Shown piece after piece: positions 1-10,701 of a stretch of DNA of 64,000 nucleotides. The notes beneath the pieces were generated by a model. The model was not told the DNA's origin, did no database searches, and saw only the letters and a list, made by a program, of their open reading frames with translations. The translations under genes and the position numbers were made by a program. The DNA is from Diploscapter coronatus (Eukaryota > Nematoda > Chromadorea > Rhabditida > Rhabditidae): positions 28,411,249 through 28,475,248 of the forward strand of contig OZ038423.1 in NCBI GenBank assembly GCA_964036155.1, written 5' to 3'. Numbering within the stretch: the first letter of the stretch is position 1; every line of letters begins with the position of its first letter.

Positions 1-1706
1 TATCTGAAATATACTTGGTTATTTTTATTTCAAAAATCCTTTATTCTCACTTCGCTAATTCAGCAACAGCCTCTTCTCTTCTGCTCGGTGTGTAACAATT
101 CGAAACCACCCAGAGAATGCCTGAATTCCTCTTGACAAAGCGGCGCTCGTCCACATCAAAATTCTGAAAGTTTGTCTCTGCAATGATAATAGATATTTCG
201 AAGAAGAAATCGAGACTGGGATTGGTCTATCGATTCATTAACTTTAAAAAGCTATTTGGATTTGTCGCGACAACACGATTAAGCGAGATAGGCTATAGGA
301 CAAGAATGATGTAAGGGAACGATCTCTTACTTTGCATACTTGCACGCTATTTCGTCATGACACAACATTGCGACGTCAAAAAAATCCGAATTGCCGTTTA
401 AAGTGACTACATCATTGCTAAATCTTACTTAATACTCAGACGTACATTTAAATCCGACAAAATTCACGCATTACTCATTCAAAACCACAATTACATACTG
501 CATTTCAGTAATTGTAAGGACTAAATAAATGATACCATTTTTACCCGAATTTTGAATCCTTTGGCTCTTGCCTCTGCAGTCTTCATGAAATGTCCTTCAT
601 ATTTTGTAATCACATCCGAATCGAGCACGAATGTTGCTGTCCAATTGAAAAAATTCGCTGAAAGAATTCAAGAGAAGTTTGAATTAAGTCGAATAAAATC
701 CAACCTGGCACTAGCATCCATCCACTATGAGATGGTGTCTCCATGCTGAAGTAGACGTATACTTGATCGGGATTTCTGAAAAGTATCGTCAGAATCAACG
801 CGCACTTGTTAGCGACGTAAATAAAAGAAAACATGACGAAAATTGTTGTAACTATTTCTTATTATCTTTTCTTTAGATACCATTGCTATCTTTATTTTAA
901 TTAATAATAAAATAATAGGCATATTTTTAAATCACTGATTCGGAAATCTCTCAACCTCGCCACCTTATGAGATAATATCCAAAAGTGGGGAGAACCTTTT
1001 CCTTACATTTTCCTATCCTTCCCATTTCTACATACTATTTCGTAAAATTACGACGTGCGAGATTCTCGAATACCCAAAAAATGAAATGAAAAGTGTACGA
1101 ATAACGAACCTCGTTGAGCTACTGGGCAAGGCTCCTTTTGGGACGTCAAATGCATGAAAGAAAACAGCATCGGCTTGAGAGATGAGCGATTTGTTAGAAC
1201 TAATTATGCACCGATTCTGAAATCGTTGATCAAATTAAGCAAATTATTCAAAGATCAGTTCCTGGGTCCACAAAATTTCGGAGCCTTCAAAAACTTCCTA
1301 GGAAGCAAATTCATGTTATATGAGGTTACAGAAAGAGGGACTCTGAAAATTGCATATTTCCGAACACATAACGCGGCACAAATGTAAAATGTTCAAACTG
1401 CAATTTTCATTGTTTTGCTTTGGAGTGACTTGTTTAGTAAGACGAATTTAAATTATCTTCATTTGGAACTTGCCATTTTTATTGTTTAGAACTCATAAAA
1501 CTACATACGTTAAATCTAGGACAACCGGATACTTTGATCGGGTTAGGGTACTCGTTTTGACCGAAAAATGTCGTCCAGTATAGAATAAGTTTCGTAGACA
1601 AGGTGCTAAATCGACAGCCAATTTAGATAAATTTCAATCACGACGAAATCGATGCATGATGCTATTTCAGGATTGGAGGTGTTAGTTTTGTGAGTTTTCA
1701 AACTTG

Positions 1707-1854
1707 TTCATAAAGGTAATTTGTAAAAGTAGCCACGTAGCCCTCCTAAAGGTAGCAACTTTGAGCAAAATAATGAGTGTAAGACATGTTCTTTTCAATG
1801 CTATCTCGTCGGAGGTGGCTACATTGCTATTTTTACAAGTTACCTTCATAAACG
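1707..1854. repeat. Inverted-repeat hairpin, MITE-like
   Basis: The left arm (1707-1746) and right arm (1811-1854) are inverted copies of about 40 bases. Both carry the reverse-complementary core ggtaattTGTaaaagtag against ctatttttacaagttacc, with a handful of mismatches. The spacer is about 64 bases. The symmetry explains why both strands show a similar open frame here. This is the structure of a non-autonomous DNA transposon remnant. No target-site duplication was confirmed. Confidence 0.6.
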
Positions 1855-3125
1855 TCCTCGCTCTAAAAGATTTATTTTTGTGTGATAGGTCAATTTTTTG
1901 CATAGTTGGCGGCTTGCATTGGCAGCCGACCTAGGCAGAACTTAAGTCATATCGTTCGAGCGTACCCCCCTTAAGTATAGATTTCGTATTAAAGTGTTTT
2001 TACGTACTCCCTTCCCCCTATCTATGAGCTTTCTATATAAAAATGTAGATTTGCGTACTCTTTCCCCTATAATGTTTCATTCGGACTGGAAACCTGCTTG
2101 TCAGAAACTTTACCGACATACCTATCATTAGAGAAGGTAGAATAGGAGCGATTTTGAAGCCTGTACAGCTTAAAATGATTGCTATAATCGAAGACAATAA
2201 CGACATAGAATTCATAGAGGAGCGTACAGATTCCTACTAACAAAAGCAAGTAGCGCCGAGCATAGCTAAAATTGAATCTGGACGATGAAACAATTGCTCT
2301 TTTTTATAAAAGTGGAAAGATAAACGAGCCTCGCGTAGCTACTGATTCTTTGAGTTGATGGAACCATGCGATGTATCGCAACCATATTTGCGGTTTTTTG
2401 TTTCTAAAAATATTTCATATATATGATGATTAGTTTAATGTTAAGCGATTGAACCTGCTTTACAAAGACATTTCAATATGCTCTATTGTATTATTGTCAG
2501 ATAATTAACGAAACGCCCCTACTTCCAAGCTCCCTACATAAGATGTGCCCTCAGCATTCCGCGTTCTTTTATTCGTTGATTATTATGGTTTTTTTATCAT
2601 CTCTCAAGGTTCAGCTTCAATACCATTTTGAAGTCTATTTCCAGACCCAAGAATGCGATCGACTTTCATTGGAGTGATAGCAGTAATGAACTCTCACATC
2701 CATCAATTTTCGCATACATTCAACTTAGACAAGATAATAGAGAGGAGAGAGCTCACCAGCGAAGTAGCGAATACAGTCGGTAATGAACTCTCAAACGATT
2801 TGCAAATTTCGTTGTCAAAATTAGCATGTTATAGTTTTTGGGCCAAAAATACCTAGAAATTTGGAGTAAAAGTTGTCGGAAGGGTTACGCTGCACACCGA
2901 TATGGAGTTATCTACAAAACGGTGTATCATATGTAGAGATACGATTTCCAGGTCCCGAGAAATAAGCCTGAGCAGACAAACAGATGGACACACTTTACAA
3001 AAATACTAAAAAGGAGATGGAATTTAGGAGAATTGAAAGAATAAATGAATCGAGCGATAGCGGGATGGCTGCAGACAAAGAGTCACATGTGCACTATCTG
3101 AATTGCGATTTGATGTTTGGACAGA

Positions 3126-3204
3126 TCTAGGGAGGACGATCGTCAGAAATCCTCTGCGACCTACCCCATAGATTTTTTTCGTCTGACGAAGGTGTTTCCT
3201 AGGT
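3126..3204. mobile_element. Short MITE-like element, copy 1
   Basis: The segment runs from ctaggga at the left to tcctaggt at the right. Its left half resembles the reverse complement of 51826-51868. Its right half (tctgcgacctac, then tttttcgtctgacgaa, then cctaggt) resembles the reverse complement of 51683-51735. It therefore looks like an internally shortened, inverted relative of the 186-base element at 51683-51868. Small size, inverted CCTAGG ends and two dispersed copies suggest a MITE family. Confidence 0.5.
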
Positions 3205-3743
3205 TTGTGTTTGGATTAATTTTTACGGTAACGAAAAAAATCATTATGTTTGCAAAAAATTCTACAAAATTATCAATTAGCTTACAAGTCGACTAAAATT
3301 AATTTATATTTGTTCTAAAATATACTCAATTGATAAAAATAAATTAAACTCCTGAATCATTTATTAGTTCATGGAAGATATTTCTTAATGAAGAATTACA
3401 TTAAATCTTTACATGAATAAATGTAAAATACTCTCCTTAAAATCTCTAATTTGATCTAGACTTCTTTTAAAATTTTATATCAATTTTATTTTTCATATAT
3501 CTAGTGAAAAATCTCGTTAATTATGGATTGCATCTATGTTTGTACAGATTGAAAATTTGCGAATACCACTTAAGGATATACGCGTTCGTAATTGTAAAAT
3601 AATTATCGATCTCATTTTAGAGTACTTGGCAGTTGTTATTTTGAATTCGAATAATTTTGATATTTTATAAGCTTATCGTCTTGATGTAGAATGCGGATCA
3701 TGCCGCTTTTAGTACTTGAACCTCTTTTATAAATAAAGTAAGG

Positions 3744-3828
3744 TACCGTATTTACTGTATTAGAAGCCCAGGGCTTCTATTGTTCAACGCCTCTCTGGAC
3801 GAGACCTTCTAATACAGTAGATACGGTA
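3744..3828. repeat. 23-bp palindromic repeat (MITE-like)
   Basis: Arms 3744-3766 and 3806-3828 are inverted copies of 23 bases with one mismatch (core taccgtattt, then actgtattagaag). AT-rich sequence also roughly mirrors outside the arms. Inside, gaagcccagggcttc (3764-3778) is itself a perfect palindrome around one central base. The loop between the arms is 39 bases. This could be a transposon remnant or an element that forms a hairpin in DNA or RNA. Confidence 0.6.
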
Positions 3829-5450
3829 TTTTATTTTATTTATACATTATAGACGAAAATTTATCACGCGGTCCCGCTAATTATCGTTAATTATTGTTAC
3901 TGGATTGTAGGCTAATAAATTCTGCGAACAGATTCATGACCACACCACGATGTTTGTCTTCAGAATCCAAGGCAGCCTGTTAATCGAATAGAGAAGACTT
4001 TGATTTGTGGTAGCTGCCGATTTTCTAAGTCACGAATTTGGTGATGAAGATCGCTTTTGAAGTGCAAGACTTCATCACTTACTTATTCATTGTTTCATGC
4101 ATGCAAATTTCATCAAGGTCATTTTCATTTTTGCTTTATTGAGCGAAGAAAATGTAAACGAAATATTGTTTGTGTGTGGTTGTATGCGGCTATTTTGTCC
4201 TGATTCTTGACAGAAAACCATTTTATCAGGTTTATTGTCGATCTGGGTAGTTTGTTTTTTCGAAACATTCGGGGTTTGCAGTGTACTTCCTTTCCAAGTT
4301 TTCTACTTTAAACTGCAAAGTTTCTACCACAACCGCATTTTTGCAAAGGAGTGAAACTTGGGGACCCTACCCCTAAATATTGATATTTCAAAAGTTATGT
4401 ATCCTAATTTTACAAAAAAAAAAAATGAACTCTGCTTTCATGTAATCGAATTTTGCATAAATTATGAATTACATCAATTTTTATATGGAATATCCTTTAT
4501 TACAAAAGAAAACCACCCTTGATTGAATGAAATCGAAGAGAATAAAATAAATATCTTGTCTTGAACTCCTTCGGGATAAAATCACTTCTTCTCTCTAGTT
4601 GGCAGAATTACGACTAACTGCAAGTAGAAAAAAACCACTTGCTGCAAAATTCAGGGATTACGGTAGCCAACCTTGCTCATTCTATGATAAAGAATACTGA
4701 AAAAAGACAGGCTGAAATAGTTCATCATTTTCAATTTTCTAGTTCGCTACCAAAAACCCTCCTGAAGTGTGCTTATCATCGTTGGATAAAAATTGATTTC
4801 TAGAAATTTTTGAACCCAACGACAAAAAATGAAACTCATCATAAAAAATCTGCGCAAAAATCGCGCTATTATAACTAGTGAAAAATAAACGAATAAATAA
4901 AAACATATTATCTCAGGTTTCGCAATAAATAAATATTTCATACGGCAAGGAAGAGAAATCGAAATTTAGATTTTTTGCAAACAAAATCGATAAAAATACC
5001 GAATTCTAAACTTTCGATTTTGGAGTTTAGCCGTGAAATCGATAAAATCGTACTGCTAAACAGTGTCATTTCGACAATTTCGACGAGTAGCTCAGACTTA
5101 TTCCGAATTAGCCCCGAAAATATGTCCTTCAAAAATTTCCCTGAATTTTTAGTTAGAGAAAAAAATTTAATAGAAATATTTGGGTTCTAATTTTGAAAAG
5201 CCTGAAGTAGAATTGCCTGGGGACAAGTGGATGTAAAAGTCGGAAGATTCATCGAATCACAGACCGCCCGCCTGTTGGTTCAGAGAATCTGAAAATTTTT
5301 AGAAATTAACAAAAAATATATTTTCGGCAATAAAGCAATTATTTTTAGAAGTCTAGTTTTCAGAAAAACCGAAAATTTCAACCGTCATAACTCTTCATCT
5401 GATGATGATCGTCTAAATTTACAAGCCAGAGCAATTCTGCTCTATATAAT

Positions 5451-8400
5451 CTAAAGAATGCATAGAAACACTTTACAGGATGGTTTGAGATGGGCATTAG
5501 GTAGTTCGGACATTTTGAGGGGTGGACTTTCATTAGAGGGGGGTGTTTCACAATTAGAGGTTTTACGGTATATAAATAAATACATTAAAACAACCGGAGA
5601 AGTAATGACTTTTGAAAATTCTACATATTTTGAAGATCTCATGAAACATACGCTAAACTTTTTAAACTCTAAAAAGAACTGACTGGAATATTGCGGTTGC
5701 TGGAAGACGGGTGGCGGGGGCTGAGCGAGTTGGTTGATTCCCAGCGAGGAGAGCGAAGGCATCGGGAAAGAGACGGGCGGCAGAGGGGTCCCCCCACCTT
5801 AAAATTTTTGCATAATCGAAAGTCCGAAATTTTAGAAACTCCTCTAATTGGTAATAAAGAGACATAAATCAAAATTGTGCGTTTGAAAACAGATTTTAAA
5901 ACAACCTAGTTTCATTATCATATTTTATCTTTCTTTTTTTTAAATAAAAGTAAAATGATTTTTTAGACCTGCGGGTGCGGGAGGAGCGAAACTGCCACTC
6001 GCAGAAGGAGTGGAGGTCGAGTAGAACGTCGGGGGCACCATCGAAGGGACTCCTGAAAAGCTAGATTTCAGATTACCGTGAAGTTGTTCTGATATAATTG
6101 TAGGGCTAATCTGTTGAAAATGCTGCATGAGTTTATAAATGATCTGATGATAAATTAAACGAATGTTATCAATCGCGCAAAATTAAGAATTTGGCAATAG
6201 GAAGCCTAGCCATACCATTTAAATAAATTCCATAAAATTGACATATCAATAGTTTTTCTAAAATCCCAAAAGTAAGTTTCAAGTAGACATTAAAACATTT
6301 TAAAATGTAGCATATCGATATGTACTACTTTTCTATATTTCTAAACAAATATCATTTTCAGAAACCTCTAAACTCCCCACCAGGAATATTGCTGCTCTGG
6401 TTCGTGTTGAGTGGGGGCGGGAATGCAGTTGGCGGAGGCAGGGTAGGCATAGCTGAAGGCAGAACTGCTGCAGAGACCTGAGGCAAGGAGGGCGGAGACG
6501 AAGGGTAATAGTACGACGATGCTGGAGACATTCTGAAAAGAAGTCAATCAAATCAAATCATACGAATTGCAAAGGCGTCCGTATCAGAAGAAATTCAATG
6601 AGAAAAAAATCGCTTCACGTCAAAATTCTACCAATCATTACTAATTCATACACTTCAAGTGGGAAATATTTCTAAGAGATTGAAGCGTTCTTACTCAGCA
6701 GGCTGGGAGAAAGTAGGTGGAGTGGGAGCGAAGGTGGGCGGACTAGGCGCCTGGAACTGCTGCTGCTGCTGGTAGTTGTTGCCCGACGCAGCTGGCGGCG
6801 GCTGGAAATAGTTATTTTTCAAATTGGATAATTAACTGATTTGCTAGGCCGAGAGTAATTGTGAAAGTAGAAAAACGAATCATTTAGAAATTCTCCTGAA
6901 ACATATCATTTTCATCTACTATCGGTTCAATTTTTAAAACTTATTATAATCTTTGAAGAAATGATGAAAATCTCACGATCTGGGAATTGGGCGTGTCGGA
7001 TCTCTGGACATTCGTCTGTGCAGGTGGCTGATAGGCCGTGGGCGCGGACGCGTACGAAGTCGGATGCGCCATCGACTGATATTCCGCTCCGGGATAAGGC
7101 ACCTGAAAACGAATTTTTGGGGTAGCTTGGAAAATTTTCAGGGTGTTTTTGCAGTTTTTAATAAGACAGATTACAAGAGAAGATTATAAGAAAAATTACC
7201 TGAACTGGAGACGGGGTACTCACAGGCGCAGCTGCAGTCGCATTTGTAGCTCCCGTTGGTGCGTACGACGAATAGACACTCGTGGGAGGCGGGCTGGAAA
7301 AGTGTAGAATTAGGGAATTCAATTTGAAAAAAATTCATCTTCATGGTTTTACCTTCTTTCATCTCATCAAAAATTGATCCTCTTCAATCTTTACTATATT
7401 TTTCTACTAAAAATTTCAGTGTTACTTTCGTTTCGAGTAGTTTCATATATAAAAAGCGAGTTCAAATTACCTGTAGGAAGGCATCTGCTGAGGCGATGGG
7501 AACGAAGTAGGCGTGGAGGTCTGGGCACTTGAAGGAGAGAAAAGCACTTGGCCGGGGACAGGCAGAGGCACATTCTGCTGGGACATTGAGGGGGGCAGGA
7601 ACTGAGATGGGTCGGGGAAGGAGGGCACCGAGGGCTGCGTGATCTGGAAAATCCAATTGCTGAATACGTTTCAAAAATCCTTCAATTATTCGAGACACTC
7701 GTCCTGGCAGTTAAAACTGACCTTTTATGTATTGTTTATCACAAAAGTTCTCAGAAAAATCAAAAATAGGTTTCAACAAATTGGTAAATTGAGAGAATAG
7801 ATATCGAATAGTCGATTTGAAGATTGCCCATATGTATTATAAAAAATTCAATTCTTTCAAAGTTCTATGTTTCAAAGAATGAATAAATAGAATTTTAGAA
7901 ATCCATGAATGATATTCCCAGATATGAGTCAAAATTCGAAGTCTGACCTTATCAATCTGCGGAATTCCGGTGTTGGTCGGCTGGACTGGCTGTGCCATCG
8001 GAACTGTCTGGCTCTGGCCGTTCTGAAAATCAAGAAGTGCATTTATCGGAGAAAATAGTGCTCCTTCTTTAGACCTACAAAAAGTTCATATCCGAAGACA
8101 AAAAACTCAGGAAAAGAAAGTTATCGAATTTCTCTGCGCAAACTAATAATGATTTCAAGAAGTCTAAAAAAATTACCTGAATATGATTTCCATTGATTCC
8201 GTTATTGGATCGATCGACGGCGATGGGAATTCTGTGCAGGTAGCCATAGCCGATGTCGCAGCCCAGGCAACCCTCGCCTCCCCAAGCGGAATTCGGGGTC
8301 AGAAGGACCTGAAGACATAGACATTTCGAAATTTCACAAATTTAGAAAGATTTTCTAATGTCAATTTCATCACAATCGACGTAGTATATGAAATTGTTAC

Positions 8401-9940
8401 ATTTTCGAGACATTAGTTATGCTAAAGGTTGTGGAAAACCTCATGAAATTCCAAAGGAACTTGTTTTCGATTTTAAATTTTATTAGAAATTCCGGAAAAA
8501 ATCTGAATATGCTTCAAAGAAATCATTTTATGATTAGCGTTTTAAACATAGTAATGTGGAATTCCTCCGAATTAAAAAGTTTGAATAAATATGAGATTTC
8601 GTCTAAATTTCCCTACCTCCCTGACCAAATCCGTATCAACGTTGTAGACGTACAGCTTGACTTGCTTGCCCTCGTTGGCCTGCACGAAAGCGATGAGGTC
8701 TGAAAATATTTCTTTAATTTTACTCTTATTTCAATTAAAAAACAAAAAGTTTAATTCAATAAACTCACCAGAAGCCTGATTGAGCACCGACTCTGCGCCT
8801 AAGATGTAGTCGGAATCCGACTGCAATCCAGCGATAGAGGCAGGGGAATTCGGCTGAAATAATTGTTATTTCGAGGCTTTTAGGTGCTTCGGAAAATAGA
8901 TATAATCGTAGCTGGTCAATGGGTTCAATAATAAAAAGAAATTTGTATGATTTTCCCAGTTCATAAGACTTAAAACTTGGATGAAAATTTAAAATTCAAC
9001 GGTTTTATTTATTTGAAAAAGCTGACCTGCACTGAGACGACATGCCACACGTGCTGACTGGCACCGTCGAACGAGCAAAATCTGATCGAGATGCCGAGAA
9101 GGCCCTGCAAATTACAGAATGAAAATGAGAGCTTTAACGGATTCCTAGAAAATCGTCACATTTTCAAACAAAAATCAGATTTGCATGAACTGTATGATTA
9201 TTAAAAAATCTATATAAAGTTGCGTGAATTCCCACCTGTCCGCCCCAACTTTGCGAAGGCACAACCGCTGTCTGGCGGACTGTTTGAGTTTTGCTGAAAT
9301 TTAAATGATTATCAGTCGAGATCAAAGAATCTGAAATACACTTTAAATACGAAAATTTAGATACATATTAATTCTGTGAAACTCATGAAAGAAGATCATT
9401 TTCTTGTAAATTACCTATTGTACACAGTGAGTTCGATGGGTTTGTCCACGTGCTGCTTCAGAATTTCCTTCATCGCGTCGTTGTCTTTGTCCTGGAAAAA
9501 TGTGATACGTTTCAGGAAATTTTCATAAAATCAAAGACCAAGCAAATATATTCGTCTCTAAACGCTCTTGGTTAAAATTATCCAAACATTAAAAAAGCGC
9601 TTTTTCCGTATGTTTCAGCAATTATCCATTCAAAAAAGATTTAGAATTTAAGCAATGGTTTGAATTTCTAAGAAAAATAAGAACAAAATCAACGCAAAAA
9701 TTTCCTAATTAATATTTTCAAAATCCTACCAATCTGGTGTTGCCGATCGAGACGATGAAGTCGAAGAACGGCTCGAGTCCCGCCATCATCCCGGGCGAGT
9801 TTTCCTGGACCTAAAAAGAATAATTAAACATTTCTGGATTTGAAAAAAACTTGTTTTTTGAAAATTAAAAATCGTACCCTCAAAATGTGGTATCCCTCGG
9901 TCCCCCCGCCGGGGATCGGCACGCTCTCGCTGTTTCCCAT
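5451..9940 (-). CDS. GRASP55/65-type Golgi stacking protein
   Basis: A peripheral Golgi protein that tethers cisternae and assists unconventional secretion. Exons, 5' to 3': 9940-9878, 9810-9730, 9491-9415, 9293-9236, 9104-9027, 8853-8769, 8699-8617, 8308-8177, 8022-7948, 7643-7471, 7293-7200, 7102-6977, 6801-6695, 6532-6381, 6052-5969, and a probable last exon 5797-5451. All phases agree. MGN at the start gives a myristoylation site at Gly2. Residues 1-219 are the two-PDZ GRASP core: [44 protein letters not shown], and [20 protein letters not shown]. His18 and Cys103 sit where family members have conserved residues. The rest is a Pro/Ser/Gln-rich SPR tail. The last junction uses a weak GTCTAA donor; reading through it instead stops at 5940 (498 residues). 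The final 70 or so codons before 5451 are doubtful. Confidence 0.93.
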
Positions 9941-9945
9941 TTACG

Positions 9946-9953
9946 CTGAAAAT
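9946..9953 (-). promoter_or_regulatory. Probable trans-splice acceptor of GRASP
   Basis: On the minus strand ATTTTCAG ends only five bases before the GRASP ATG. No upstream donor or exon is needed for the reading frame, so this fits a spliced-leader addition site. A 5'UTR intron is the alternative. Confidence 0.5.
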
Positions 9954-10686
9954 CAGAAAACTTATTTGCAGAAAATCTCGAAATCTCTAAAAGTTAAAAT
10001 TACAAGTCCCTTTTTGGCAAAATATCGATTTTATTGGAAAAACGAAGTGATTTTTTCACGGGATTTTACTTTTTGTTCTAGAACAGATTCGAAGTGATTT
10101 GTTCTGGGACAGTTCGAGAATATTGTCGAAAATCACCGAAGAAACACAAAGGAAAACCGAGAAATGACAAGGATGCGTTGGAATTGTGAAAACAGCGCGG
10201 CGAAAATGCAGGGATGAATGAAGGTGGGCGGGGCCCGCGAATTGAGCCCATTTGAATTTTCGGCTTTTTTCCCTCTGGAAAGTGCGTGAAATTCGTGAAA
10301 TTTTTCGGAACTTTCCTAGAATTTCTTGATTTGATCGTTCTGGAACAGCGCCGTGCTTGTCTTGAGCAAAATTTCAAAGTTTCACTCTATTTGCTGCTCA
10401 TTTTCCACCACAATTTGGGACTATTGGTTTTCACTCTTGACTTTCCCAACTTTCCGTGAAAATTTCTAAGATTATTCTGAAATTTCCTAATTCTCATTGG
10501 CCCAGCAGTGCCTCTTGTCTATCCTCAACAAAATCCGAACCTTTCCATCAGGCTTTTCTATTTTTCCTCTAAATTTTCAATTCCCTGTTCGTTTTTATTG
10601 ATCTCACCTAAATTTCCTGGGATTTTCCTTAATTTTTTATTTATTCTGGAAGAGTAGGTTTGTCGAATTTCTCCTAATTCTGAAAC
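9954..10686. promoter_or_regulatory. Divergent promoter region GRASP / cyk-4
   Basis: This interval separates two divergently transcribed genes and should hold both promoters. It carries several TTCnnGAA-type motifs, including a perfect 10-base palindrome gttctagaac (10075-10084), TTCGAGAA (10113-10120) and TTCTGGAA (near 10339 and 10645). Open frames here (for example 10078-10377, minus) show no coding character. Confidence 0.55.
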
Positions 10687-10693
10687 TTGCCAG
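10687..10693 (+). promoter_or_regulatory. Probable trans-splice acceptor of cyk-4
   Basis: TTGCCAG ends eight bases before the cyk-4 ATG at 10702, following the same arrangement as the GRASP gene on the other strand. It is likely the spliced-leader site, giving an eight-base leader. Confidence 0.45.
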
Positions 10694-10701
10694 AAGAGTC
10701 G

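Larger units (their letters stand above)
1..5450. other. Gene-free left flank with repeats
   Basis: No recognisable gene is seen here. Open frames are short, AT-rich and without family resemblance. The most protein-like is a 77-codon plus frame at 1154-1387 with a true ATG, and a second is at 552-749, but neither has splice partners or a motif I know. The flank contains a large inverted repeat (1707-1854), a small MITE-like element (3126-3204), a palindromic element (3744-3828), and a degenerate C-rich direct repeat around 1964-2070 in which blocks like gtactcccttcccc recur with spacers. Terminal exons of an unrecognised gene could be hidden here. Confidence 0.5.
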
